A stretch of DNA of 64,000 nucleotides from JAVBKV01 sp031553885 (GTDB lineage Bacteria > Bacteroidota > Bacteroidia > Bacteroidales > Azobacteroidaceae). The notes under the pieces were generated by a model. That model did no database searches. It was not told the origin of the DNA and saw nothing but the letters and a program-made list of their open reading frames with translations. Positions 47,417 to 56,044 of this stretch are shown in pieces. Made by a program: the position numbers and the translations under genes. Each line of letters opens with the position of its first letter. The first letter of the stretch is position 1. The stretch is from positions 1 through 64,000 of the forward strand of contig JAVBKV010000018.1 in the NCBI GenBank assembly GCA_031553885.1, given 5' to 3'.

Positions 47417-48481
47417 ATGAAACAATTACAAAACTGTTTTTTTCTATTATGCCTGTATATCTTCTCTGTTCCTATTATTTCAGCAAAAGATGCTGATAGC
47501 CTGAAGATGGATAGAAAACCAGGATTTGCCGCAGTTCCTGATTTATGTTTCGACCGTTCGAGGGGATTTGGAGGAGGGGGTAGTGTGATGCTGATGCTTT
47601 ATCTGGATCAGAAAAACAGGCAAACCCCCGCTTCCGAATTTTCGATTACCGGAGATTATACCAGTAAAAAAGATTGGATGGCATTCGCTAATGCCCGTAT
47701 GTTTTTCAAAGACGACCGATTCCGGTTGACATTGGTTGGCGGTTACTTTAATTCGAACTTTCAAACATACAAAACAGTGGGTACCGATCAGATAGAAATT
47801 CCTTACAACACCCATGGGGGCATCTTTTTTATTGATCAGGCTGTGCGTGTCTACAATCGGTTTTATGTAGGAGTCAGCGGACAATACTACAAGTCGCATT
47901 TGACTTTTGATGATCCTGATTTCAGTACGGAAAACACAGATAGTTATCAAAATGCAATCGGCGCCAGTATTATGTATGACTCGAAAGATGACCAGAATTT
48001 TCCAACGAAAGGGCTACTGGCTGCATTTCTTTACAAAAACTTTCCGACGTGGCTTTCCAATGATAGTGCATTCAATAAACTCGACTTGTTTGCCAATTAT
48101 TATTATTCACTAAGATATGATATGGTGTTGGCTTCCCGGTTGGCATTGAATACCGCAGTTGGAAATAATGTGCCTTTTGTAGCGCAAAGTTATGTGGGAA
48201 ACAAAGATATACGTGGCTACTCTAAAGGAGAGTATCGTGGAAACCAAACTTATGCTATACAATCGGAATTCCGCTGGAACTTTTATAAAAAATGGGGGGC
48301 TGTAGGTTTCTTCGGGCTGGCAATAGCTCATAGTCCCGGTTATACAAGTCCATTATTGCCCGGTGGCGGTGTTGGTTTGAGATACAAGATTTTACCACGA
48401 TATAAAATGAATATCGGAGTTGATGCGGCATTGGGTAAAAATGATTGGGGACTTTATTTCAGGATTGGGGAAGCATTTTGA
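47417..48481 (+). CDS. Omp85-superfamily barrel without POTRA domains
   Basis: 354 aa. A signal peptide (CFFLLCLYIFSVPIISAK) leads directly into a barrel of the bacterial surface antigen family. YDSKDDQNFPTKGLLAAF is the first-strand motif found in BamA-like barrels, and VGNKDIRGYSKGEYRG has the conserved (V/I)RG(Y/F) of loop 6. It ends in Phe (RIGEAF), as barrels assembled by BAM do. There is no room for POTRA domains, so it is not BamA itself. Similar POTRA-less members occur as patatin-fusion partners or alone. A partner in the operon may supply periplasmic function. Confidence 0.85.
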   Translation: MKQLQNCFFLLCLYIFSVPIISAKDADSLKMDRKPGFAAVPDLCFDRSRGFGGGGSVMLMLYLDQKNRQTPASEFSITGDYTSKKDWMAFANARMFFKDDRFRLTLVGGYFNSNFQTYKTVGTDQIEIPYNTHGGIFFIDQAVRVYNRFYVGVSGQYYKSHLTFDDPDFSTENTDSYQNAIGASIMYDSKDDQNFPTKGLLAAFLYKNFPTWLSNDSAFNKLDLFANYYYSLRYDMVLASRLALNTAVGNNVPFVAQSYVGNKDIRGYSKGEYRGNQTYAIQSEFRWNFYKKWGAVGFFGLAIAHSPGYTSPLLPGGGVGLRYKILPRYKMNIGVDAALGKNDWGLYFRIGEAF

Positions 48482-48545
48482 GTTTTGTAATCAATAAATA
48501 AAATAATTCATTCTTTATGTATTCATAAATTTTAAATGATCGTAT

Positions 48546-50744
48546 ATGAAAATCATATTAATTCTTACTATATTCGTCCTTTCAACATTCCTTTTAGGAG
48601 CGCAAGATAATGTTAACCAGGACATTGGATGGCCGCGTACGGTTTCAGACCAACAAGCGACCGTTGTTTACTATCAACCTCAGATAGACAAGTGGGATAA
48701 TTATAAAAAGTTAAGCGGACGCATGGCTTTCAGTTTCACTCCGAAGAACGAAAAAGAAATACTCGGTGTAGCCTCTTTCACTTGTGATACAAAAACGGAT
48801 AAAGATACCCGGACTGCTTTTCTGCATAACATCGATTATACGGATGTGAGATTCCAATCGTTGGATGCTGAAAGTGCAAAATCGATGAAGAAAATTTTTC
48901 TCGGCCTGATGCCTAAAGAATCGGAAAGTCTTTCTGTCGACCGGATCATGGCTGATCTCGATTCAAAAAAGATAAAAAACGCAGGAATAAAAGTCAACAA
49001 TGATCCGCCTCCGATTTTTTATAGTGCCAGTCCGGCTATTTTATTGATTGTAGACGGAAATCCGGTATTTTCTCCCATTGATAATACCGGTCTTGAGTTT
49101 GTCGTGAATACAAACTGGGATTTATTTTACAATAAATCAGACAAGCAATATTTTTTGTTGGCCAACGATGTGTGGCTAACAGCAGACGGATTGAAAGGTC
49201 CCTGGATTCAAGCCCGGTCGTTGCCGGACGATATGTTCTCGTTACCTTCCGGTCAAAATTTCGATGATGTTAAGAAATTTATTCCTCCACCTGCTGTAAC
49301 CGATGTCCCTACTGTCTTTTTCAGTAGTGTCCCGGCCGAATTGATTCTGACGCAAGGGACTCCGGTTTATGCCAAAATTCCCGGCACAGGTTTGTTGTAC
49401 GTTACGAACACAGATAATGATATTTTTATTGAACAGGCTAAGAGCGAATATTATATCCTCTTTTCAGGAAGATGGTTCCGTGCAAAATCATTTGGAGGTC
49501 CCTGGAGTTATGCGGGAAATAATCTGCCGTCTGATTTTTCCAGAATCCCCAAGGATTCACCTAAAGCCAATGTATTAGCTTCTGTTCCCGGAACCGTAGA
49601 GGCCTCTGATGCCATGATGCTTGCTCAGATACCAACTACTGTCGTTGTTAATCGCGCTGAGGCGGAAGCTGGTGTAAAAGTAGTATATGACGGGAATCCT
49701 AAATTCGAACCCATTCAGGGTACCTCAATGGAATATGCCGTCAATACACAAAATAAGGTAATAAAAGTAGGGGATCTGTATTATCTTTGTTTTCAGGCAG
49801 TCTGGTTTGTATCGACCTCTCCGGATGGTCCCTGGAAAACCGCCGATTCCGTACCTTCCGTAATCTATACAATTCCTCCGGGTTGTCCGGTATACAATGT
49901 TATTTATGTCACACAAACCAATCCAACGGCAACAACGGTTGAATGCAGTACTACAAGCGGTTATTTCGGTATTTTCGTGATGGGAGTAGCAATGGGAGCA
50001 ATCATGGAATCTGTTATTGTTTACGGTACGGGATGGTATTATCCCCCTTACATTTATTGGCCTCCGGGAGCATTTTATCCTGTTTATCGTCCCTGGCCCT
50101 GCACGTATGGCGCCGGAGTCGTTTACAATCCGTGGATGGGCGGTTTTGTAGGAGGGAGGGCAGCTTACGGACCTTATGGAGCCGCCGGCACTTCCGCATG
50201 GTACAATCCTGCAACGGGAAGATACGGTCGTTCGGCAAGTGTGCGAGGTTGGTATGGAGGCAGAACTGCCGCCAATACATACAACCCTTGGACGGGAATT
50301 TACGGTCATACCTCGCAGGGATATAATGCCTACTCTCAATGGGGACATTCCACTGTAAGCGACGGATATCAATGGGCGCGATCAGCACATGTAACTACTG
50401 CCGGCGGAACTTCATTTGTTTACCAAACATCCCAGGGGCGTCAGGGAGTGGTTACTCAGGGAAGGAATGGTACGGTGGTCCATACAGATAACAATATATA
50501 CGCCGGACATGATGGTCATGTTTATCGTAAAAGTCAGGATGGGAAATGGATGCGGACAACCTCCCCGGAGTCGGACCAGCACTCCGGTTCGAATGTTCAA
50601 AAACTTCCGGCACACTCCAATGTAACGAATTACTTGAATCGTTCTGCCGAATCCCGTCAACGCGGACAAATGCAGATACAGCATTTCCAGCGTTTTCAAG
50701 AAAACGGAAGGGTGTTCAGAAGTATTCGAAATAATCATCGATAA
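48546..50744 (+). CDS. Exported aromatic/glycine-rich protein of unknown function
   Basis: 732 aa. A signal peptide (IILILTIFVLSTFLLGAQ) is followed by about three repeats of a module around FYSASPAILLIVDGNPVF / SPIDNTGLEFVVNTNWDLFY / FLLANDVWLTADGLKGPW, each giving a beta-rich unit of about 90 residues (roughly 155-420). A short hydrophobic stretch (GYFGIFVMGVAMGAIMESVIVYGTG, in pieces near 475-498) precedes a Gly/Tyr/Trp-rich tail (500-660). The family is widespread in Gram-negative bacteria and uncharacterised as far as I know. It belongs to the cluster by spacing (64 bp from the Omp85-like gene). Confidence 0.82.
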   Translation: MKIILILTIFVLSTFLLGAQDNVNQDIGWPRTVSDQQATVVYYQPQIDKWDNYKKLSGRMAFSFTPKNEKEILGVASFTCDTKTDKDTRTAFLHNIDYTDVRFQSLDAESAKSMKKIFLGLMPKESESLSVDRIMADLDSKKIKNAGIKVNNDPPPIFYSASPAILLIVDGNPVFSPIDNTGLEFVVNTNWDLFYNKSDKQYFLLANDVWLTADGLKGPWIQARSLPDDMFSLPSGQNFDDVKKFIPPPAVTDVPTVFFSSVPAELILTQGTPVYAKIPGTGLLYVTNTDNDIFIEQAKSEYYILFSGRWFRAKSFGGPWSYAGNNLPSDFSRIPKDSPKANVLASVPGTVEASDAMMLAQIPTTVVVNRAEAEAGVKVVYDGNPKFEPIQGTSMEYAVNTQNKVIKVGDLYYLCFQAVWFVSTSPDGPWKTADSVPSVIYTIPPGCPVYNVIYVTQTNPTATTVECSTTSGYFGIFVMGVAMGAIMESVIVYGTGWYYPPYIYWPPGAFYPVYRPWPCTYGAGVVYNPWMGGFVGGRAAYGPYGAAGTSAWYNPATGRYGRSASVRGWYGGRTAANTYNPWTGIYGHTSQGYNAYSQWGHSTVSDGYQWARSAHVTTAGGTSFVYQTSQGRQGVVTQGRNGTVVHTDNNIYAGHDGHVYRKSQDGKWMRTTSPESDQHSGSNVQKLPAHSNVTNYLNRSAESRQRGQMQIQHFQRFQENGRVFRSIRNNHR

Positions 50745-50784
50745 CCATTACAACTTAATAATTAAATTAATTAATTCAAAAGTT

Positions 50785-51504
50785 ATGAGAACGTTATTTT
50801 TTGTATTTACGTTTATTGTTTCGTCTTGTGTACTAATGGCACAAGATGATTGTATATCTTTTTTCCCTTCAAATGAAGGCGCCGTCCTGGTTACCAAGAG
50901 TTATGATGCCAAAGGTACACTTTTGAATACAATGACCTATAAGGTTAATAAAATGGATCAGACTGTGGATGGAAGTAATATAGACATTGTTTTCACAATA
51001 ACAAACAGCAAAGATAGTTTGATTGACAGTGGAAATCTGAACGCAAAATGTGAAGATGGAGCATTTTATATGACTATGTCAAACAGAGTTTTATCTCCTG
51101 ATGCTATTAAAATGTTGGAAAAAGACACTGAACTTGCAGGCGATTTTTTAGATTATCCGGATCCATTTGGAGTTGATTTTTCCAATTATCACAATGGAAA
51201 TTTTAAAATGAACAGAGGCAAATTTACGATCCAATCTAAAAAAGATAAAAAGATTTTTGCAGACATTGATGTGTTTAACCGGCGATATGAAAAAAATGAA
51301 AAAATAACAACACCCGCCGGAACATTTGATGCGGCAAAAGTCACTTTTAATTTCACCATAACAGAAAATAAAAAGATGACCAGATATGAAGGAGTGGAAT
51401 GGTATGCATTGAATGCTGGGATTATTCGTTCAGAGACTTATGATGAAAAAGGTAATTTAGAAAATTACAGTGTATTAACGATATTAAAAACAAATGAAGA
51501 ATGA
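50785..51504 (+). CDS. DUF3108/TapB-like exported protein
   Basis: 239 aa. A signal peptide (TLFFVFTFIVSSCVLMAQ) precedes a beta-rich domain with ADIDVFNRRYEKNEKITTP and AGTFDAAKVTF, then WYALNAGIIRSETYDEKGN; these are features of the DUF3108/TapB-like beta-sandwich. In that family the domain is periplasmic and sometimes associated with a peptidoglycan or pilus system; its role is unknown. It is the last gene of the tight run (40 bp after the preceding gene). Confidence 0.82.
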   Translation: MRTLFFVFTFIVSSCVLMAQDDCISFFPSNEGAVLVTKSYDAKGTLLNTMTYKVNKMDQTVDGSNIDIVFTITNSKDSLIDSGNLNAKCEDGAFYMTMSNRVLSPDAIKMLEKDTELAGDFLDYPDPFGVDFSNYHNGNFKMNRGKFTIQSKKDKKIFADIDVFNRRYEKNEKITTPAGTFDAAKVTFNFTITENKKMTRYEGVEWYALNAGIIRSETYDEKGNLENYSVLTILKTNEE

Positions 51505-51557
51505 TCAGTTCCTCTTTAATCTTTGAATAGGTAAAATACCCGGAGATATGTTATATT

Positions 51558-51615
51558 GTGATTATTCGTAAATTTCCCTAGGGTTTTATATCCTTTGGGA
51601 AATGAAAATAATCAC
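51558..51615. other. Long stem-loop after the DUF3108-like gene
   Basis: GTGATTATT (51558-51566) pairs with AATAATCAC (51607-51615), and inside it ATTTCCC (51572-51578) pairs with GGGAAAT (51597-51603). The interior loop again has AGG/CCT. No T run follows, so it is not a simple terminator; it could be a structured leader of the next genes or an imperfect terminator. A second 8-bp inverted repeat ATCAGAAT/ATTCTGAT is at 51665-51697. Confidence 0.55.
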
Positions 51616-51786
51616 GAAGTTACAATAGCGCTTGTGACATATTGATATGTATAACCATATATAAATCAGAATCTTTTGGGACTCCATCAATTCTGATAGT
51701 TCTTTATACATTAATATGGCAAGGACATAATAAAATAGGTTTTCATCATATAAGAAGAAATCGCTATTTTAAGTATATCAGCTAAA

Positions 51787-52257
51787 ATGAAGAATAAAAT
51801 AATTAATTTCTTTTCTGCTCTCTTTGTTCCGAAAAGAGAACAGGATTCAGAATTCAGGAATAAGCAGGAATGGATAAATATAAATCAACAATATATCACA
51901 CCAAAAGAGAATAACCAAAATACATATTTCAGAATGAACATCTCGTTTATTGAAGACCGTGTTTTGGATATAGAATTCTTTGATGAAAGCCACGATGATA
52001 TTGAAATAAAAATTTACAATCTATATGCTGAAAAGGTATATGAATTATCCATTTTTACTGTTCCTTCATTACACATTATCGTGAAGATGGAGGAATGGCT
52101 TCCAGGATTTTACCGATTGATTATTCAAAATAAGAGTTATTTCTATTTAAATGGAAGTTTTATATTGAATGAAATTAATCTTCAGAATCAATCTGAAAAG
52201 TTTTCGTTAGTGCAAAATTTCAGGGATGAAAACACAATAGATACTTATTCTGCATAA
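51787..52257 (+). CDS. Small protein resembling a free-standing sorting-domain-like beta-sandwich
   Basis: 156 aa, unrecognised. There is no true signal peptide; the N terminus IINFFSALFVPK is only mildly hydrophobic. From about residue 58 the strand pattern (LDIEFFDESHDDIEIKIYN, AEKVYELSIF, WLPGFYRLIIQNKSYFYLNG) is like the type A T9SS C-terminal domain or DUF3244, in which an amphipathic beta-sandwich ends with G-x-Y-x-L. Here it is a whole gene, 10 bp ahead of a PAP2 phosphatase gene. The function is not known. Confidence 0.6.
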   Translation: MKNKIINFFSALFVPKREQDSEFRNKQEWININQQYITPKENNQNTYFRMNISFIEDRVLDIEFFDESHDDIEIKIYNLYAEKVYELSIFTVPSLHIIVKMEEWLPGFYRLIIQNKSYFYLNGSFILNEINLQNQSEKFSLVQNFRDENTIDTYSA

Positions 52258-52267
52258 AAATGTTTTA

Positions 52268-53101
52268 ATGAAAATAGTTCCGAGACTTCTTCTTTCGATG
52301 CTAATAGTAACTTCTGCTTGGGCAAAGAATTCGCCCGAAATACCGGGATCGTATGATTTTTCCGCTACAGAGACACTCGCGGATTTAAAATCAACCAAAC
52401 AAGTACCACTCGTTCATTCCACAAATAAACAGGACAGCCTCCGTCAAGCAGCAAAAATATTGGAGATAGCCGTACCCTCACTGATGGTAGTTTACGGAGT
52501 ATCCTCATTTTTCTTGGATGGAATACGCCAGATAGATTATAACATAGACTACAGGCTTCACACAAATGGTTATATCTGGCATAGTAAAGCTGATAATTAT
52601 ATACAATTTGTACCGGCAGTAACAGCTTTTACCTTGAAGATTACCAAAATAGAGAGCAAAAATAATCTGTTAGGTATGACCCTCATTTATGCATTGAGCG
52701 GTGGACTGACATTTGGAATTGTGGAAACTACGAAAATATTGACTGACCGCGAACGACCCGACGGTTCTGCAAATAATTCCTTCCCTTCGGGACATACAGC
52801 TACTGCATTTTCGGCTGCTGAGTTCCTTCATCAGGAATTTGGGTATCATTCGATATGGATTAGCATTGGTGGATATACGGTAGCAGCTATGGTAGGAGCA
52901 TCCCGCATTTTCAATGACAAACATTGGCTCAGTGATGTTGTAGCCGGAGCAGGCATCGGTATACTCTCCACAAAAGCTGTATATTGGCTCTATCCATACC
53001 TGCAAGAAAAATTATATAAAAAGAATAAGAAATGGCAAATCACTGTTTTACCGGTCCCTGTTACCGGTGGATGGAATTTGAAATTTTCCTGTATATTCTA
53101 A
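52268..53101 (+). CDS. PAP2-family membrane phosphatase
   Basis: 277 aa. The three PAP2 motifs are complete: K-x6-RP (Lys156, Arg163, Pro164), PSGH (173-176, catalytic acid/base His176) and SR-x5-H-x3-D (Ser212, Arg213, His219, Asp223). An N-terminal signal or first membrane helix precedes several helices. PAP2 enzymes remove phosphate from lipid phosphates such as phosphatidylglycerophosphate, undecaprenyl pyrophosphate or lipid A; Bacteroidetes lipid A phosphatases of the LpxE/LpxF type share this fold. Position in an envelope cluster suits a lipid substrate. The exact substrate is not decided. Confidence 0.93.
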   Translation: MKIVPRLLLSMLIVTSAWAKNSPEIPGSYDFSATETLADLKSTKQVPLVHSTNKQDSLRQAAKILEIAVPSLMVVYGVSSFFLDGIRQIDYNIDYRLHTNGYIWHSKADNYIQFVPAVTAFTLKITKIESKNNLLGMTLIYALSGGLTFGIVETTKILTDRERPDGSANNSFPSGHTATAFSAAEFLHQEFGYHSIWISIGGYTVAAMVGASRIFNDKHWLSDVVAGAGIGILSTKAVYWLYPYLQEKLYKKNKKWQITVLPVPVTGGWNLKFSCIF

Positions 53102-53290
53102 ATAAATCGTTAATAATGAACCTGATCCGTATGATCAAACACTGCTTTGCATATACTTTATTTTATAATTTTATTTTTTCAATACCTATCTACTACAATT
53201 ATTTAAACATTTAAACATACGATTTGTTTTTTATAGTATAATTATAGAATATTTTACACTTCATACATTTTCGTTATAATCAATAGAACT

Positions 53291-54268
53291 ATGAATAATC
53301 AGTTAATTGAAAGATTAATTCGTGTAATGCGAGAATATTTGCAAGGAAATGAAACAATGGCCTCTGTTTTAATAGATGTGCTTTCGTTAAATAAAGAGGC
53401 TGCTTACAGAAGGCTACGGGGAGATATCATGTTTACTTTTGAAGAAACTGCAAAATTATCCCGGAGACTTGGCTTTTCATTGGACAAGATCGTCGGAGAA
53501 AGCATGATTCTGGATACTAACAAATGGGCTTTTACTGATATCAGTACTTTTCATACTTCATCCAGATATTTGGAAGAATATACCAGAAGATTGTGCGCGA
53601 TTTCAGATATGTTCTGTGATTTGTTGAAGTCCTCTCAAGCTACCATACGCAGTGCTGTAGGTCACTTACCTTATTATTTTATTTTACTTTACCCAACTTT
53701 AACTTTGTTCCGGCATTATAAGAGGGCATATCTCGCTTTCGGATTAAATCCTGAATTTCGGTTTTCTGATTTTACTATGTCTCCTGACATTCAGGAAAAA
53801 GAACAAGACATATTAAAAAAATGTCTTTCCATTCCAAGAAATCATTTGATTTTGGAACGCAATACTTTTCATTCAATAGTGGAGGATATCAACTATTTCT
53901 ATTATAGGCAATTGATTTCTAAAGAAGAGTCATCACAACTCAAAAAAGAATTGTTAGAAAGTTTGTCTAATTTGGAAAATATTGCAGCAACCGGGACATT
54001 CGGTTCCGGTATGGAAGTTTCAATGTACTTGTTGGATGTTAGGTTGGATGCATCCTATACCCATCTCGAGTCACCCGGTTTCGAATGTTCGCTGCAATAT
54101 TCTTACTTTGTAGATACGTTAAGTTTTAACAATCCAAAAGTTTGTTTAATGCAGAAAAACTGGATTGAGTCATTGAAAAGATATTCTACCATGATTTCCC
54201 AGACAGGAGAAATACAACGTGTCGAATTTTTCAGAAAGCAGAAAGAAATAATAAAGTCAATAGGATAA
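53291..54268 (+). CDS. Putative HTH-type transcriptional regulator
   Basis: 325 aa. No signal peptide. An N-terminal segment (about 5-70) includes NKEAAYRRLRGDIMFTF followed by EETAKLSRRLGFSLDKIVG, resembling an XRE-type helix-turn-helix; the C-terminal 250 residues are helical and unrecognised. Related large XRE-like proteins in Bacteroidales are regulators of uncertain targets. It follows the PAP2 gene after a 189-bp AT-rich gap, on the same strand as the envelope cluster, so it could control it. I see no cognate operator. Confidence 0.7.
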   Translation: MNNQLIERLIRVMREYLQGNETMASVLIDVLSLNKEAAYRRLRGDIMFTFEETAKLSRRLGFSLDKIVGESMILDTNKWAFTDISTFHTSSRYLEEYTRRLCAISDMFCDLLKSSQATIRSAVGHLPYYFILLYPTLTLFRHYKRAYLAFGLNPEFRFSDFTMSPDIQEKEQDILKKCLSIPRNHLILERNTFHSIVEDINYFYYRQLISKEESSQLKKELLESLSNLENIAATGTFGSGMEVSMYLLDVRLDASYTHLESPGFECSLQYSYFVDTLSFNNPKVCLMQKNWIESLKRYSTMISQTGEIQRVEFFRKQKEIIKSIG

Positions 54269-54338
54269 AATGGCAAGAAAGGTGGAGTGGTTAATTTCTT
54301 CCTCTTCTTCGATACCTCTGGAATCCCAACAGGCTCAG

Positions 54339-54370
54339 TTTGGTAATTCCCTAAATTCTCCATACCTTTG
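54339..54370 (+). promoter_or_regulatory. Promoter of the DUF4254-GT9 pair
   Basis: TTTG at 54339-54342, a 20-nt spacer and TACCTTTG at 54363-54370 match the Bacteroidetes consensus. Predicted start is about 54377, 20 nt before the ATG at 54397. Confidence 0.78.
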
Positions 54371-54396
54371 TCGGATTAATTCAAAAGTATCATCGA

Positions 54397-55002
54397 ATGA
54401 AATTTACTGCTCTTGCTCTGCCGATCTTCGATCGGTCCATTGCTGACTATCACCAGTGGGACGATGTGGACGCAAGCATGCAAAACCCATACCCCCTGAA
54501 ATCCATCGAGTATTATTTATACCTGAAAAACTGGATCGATACCGTGCAGTGGCACCTGGAGGATATTATCCGTGATCCGAATATCGATCCTGTCAAGGCA
54601 CTGGAAATCAAGCGCAGAATCGATAAATCCAATCAGGAACGGACCGATCTGGTCGAGTTGATCGACAGTTATTTCCTGGATCAATACAAAGATATCCGCA
54701 TTTCTTCGGATGCGGTCATCAATACCGAAAGTCCGGCATGGGCCATCGATCGCCTTTCTATTCTGGCATTGAAAATCTACCACATGCAGTGGGAGGTTAA
54801 CCGGACAGACGTGGATCAGGAGCACCTGGAAACCTGTAAAAAGAAATTATCGGTATTACTGGAACAGCGAACCGATCTGTCGGCCGCTATCGATCAACTG
54901 CTTCATGATATCGAGAACGGACGTAAATACATGAAAGTATATAAACAAATGAAAATGTACAACGATCCTTCTTTGAACCCGGTCTTGTACGGAAAAAAAT
55001 AA
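54397..55002 (+). CDS. DUF4254 domain-containing protein
   Basis: 201 aa, entirely helical with no signal peptide. The family signature is present: LPIFDRSIADYHQWDDVD, then NPYPLKSIEYYLYLKNWIDTVQWHLEDIIRDP in pieces, and KIYHMQWEVNRTD. DUF4254 is nearly always next to a GT9 glycosyltransferase in Bacteroidales, as here (4-bp gap to the next gene), so it probably acts in the same lipopolysaccharide-core or related pathway. The activity is unknown. Confidence 0.93.
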   Translation: MKFTALALPIFDRSIADYHQWDDVDASMQNPYPLKSIEYYLYLKNWIDTVQWHLEDIIRDPNIDPVKALEIKRRIDKSNQERTDLVELIDSYFLDQYKDIRISSDAVINTESPAWAIDRLSILALKIYHMQWEVNRTDVDQEHLETCKKKLSVLLEQRTDLSAAIDQLLHDIENGRKYMKVYKQMKMYNDPSLNPVLYGKK

Positions 55003-55006
55003 GTGC

Positions 55007-56044
55007 ATGTCGCGTACGCTGGTTATCCGACTCTCAGCCCTGGGTGACGTAGCCATACTGATACCTGTCCTCTATTCGGTTGCTGTCAAGTACCCGGAAG
55101 ATGAGTTTATCCTGATTACCAAGAGTCCGTTTATTCCCATCTTCGAATGGAAACCGTCCAATGTGAGGGTTATTCCCGTTTTCACAAAAGATAAGCACAA
55201 AGGAATCAATGGATTATGGAAGTTGATCCGGGAGGCAGATTCACTGAAAATCAACCGGGTAGCTGACATACACAACGTTCTTCGTTCCCGGATAATTGAT
55301 TTTTATTTTCGCCTGAAAGGCAAAAAAATAGCCGTCTTTTCCAAGGGACGACAGGAGAAGCAAGCATTGACCCGTAGGGAACACAAACGCCTTGTTCCCA
55401 TCACTTCATCAATAGACAGGCAGATAAAAGTCTTCAACGACCTGGGATACGAGTTCCCGTTGAGCTTCCGGACCTTATTTGATTTCGGTAAAAGGGATTT
55501 CAGCCGCATCGAAGCACTTACCGGAGCCAAAACCGGAAAATGGATCGGGATTGCACCCTTTGCCAAACACGAAGGAAAAATGTACCCCCTGGATAAAATG
55601 AAAAAAGTGGTAGAACTGCTGGATGCAACACCCGGACTTACCCTCTTTTTATTCGGAAGCAAAGACGAAAAAAGCATATTGGAAGAATGGGCCGGACAGT
55701 ACCCATCTGCCGTTTGTGTGGCCGGGAAATTCCGGTTTCCGGAAGAATTCGTTCTGATGAGTTATCTCGATGTTATGCTCACTATGGATTCAGGCAACAT
55801 GCACTTAGCCTCATTGGTACAAACGCCCGTCGTATCGGTCTGGGGAGCCACTCATCCCTACGCCGGCTTTTACGGCTACAGGCAGGATACGGGAAATGCC
55901 GTACAAGCGGAATTATTCTGCCGCCCCTGCTCCGTTTTCGGAAACAAGCCCTGCTACCGGCACAATTATGAATGTTTTCAACTCATTACCCCTGAGATGA
56001 TCATCCGGAAAATAGATCCTTACCTTACCTGGCCTGAATCATGA
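55007..56044 (+). CDS. Glycosyltransferase family 9 (heptosyltransferase-like)
   Basis: 345 aa. The opening LVIRLSALGDVAILIPVL is the GT9 nucleotide-sugar fold start; GIAPFAKHEGKMYPL and DVMLTMDSGNMHLASLVQTPVVSVWGATHP (in pieces) mark the donor-binding half, with SGNMHLA as the family motif. It adds heptose or a related sugar to the lipid A core at the inner face of the cytoplasmic membrane. It is coupled to DUF4254 4 bp upstream. Its last 20 bp overlap the convergent beta-galactosidase gene. Confidence 0.92.
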   Translation: MSRTLVIRLSALGDVAILIPVLYSVAVKYPEDEFILITKSPFIPIFEWKPSNVRVIPVFTKDKHKGINGLWKLIREADSLKINRVADIHNVLRSRIIDFYFRLKGKKIAVFSKGRQEKQALTRREHKRLVPITSSIDRQIKVFNDLGYEFPLSFRTLFDFGKRDFSRIEALTGAKTGKWIGIAPFAKHEGKMYPLDKMKKVVELLDATPGLTLFLFGSKDEKSILEEWAGQYPSAVCVAGKFRFPEEFVLMSYLDVMLTMDSGNMHLASLVQTPVVSVWGATHPYAGFYGYRQDTGNAVQAELFCRPCSVFGNKPCYRHNYECFQLITPEMIIRKIDPYLTWPES

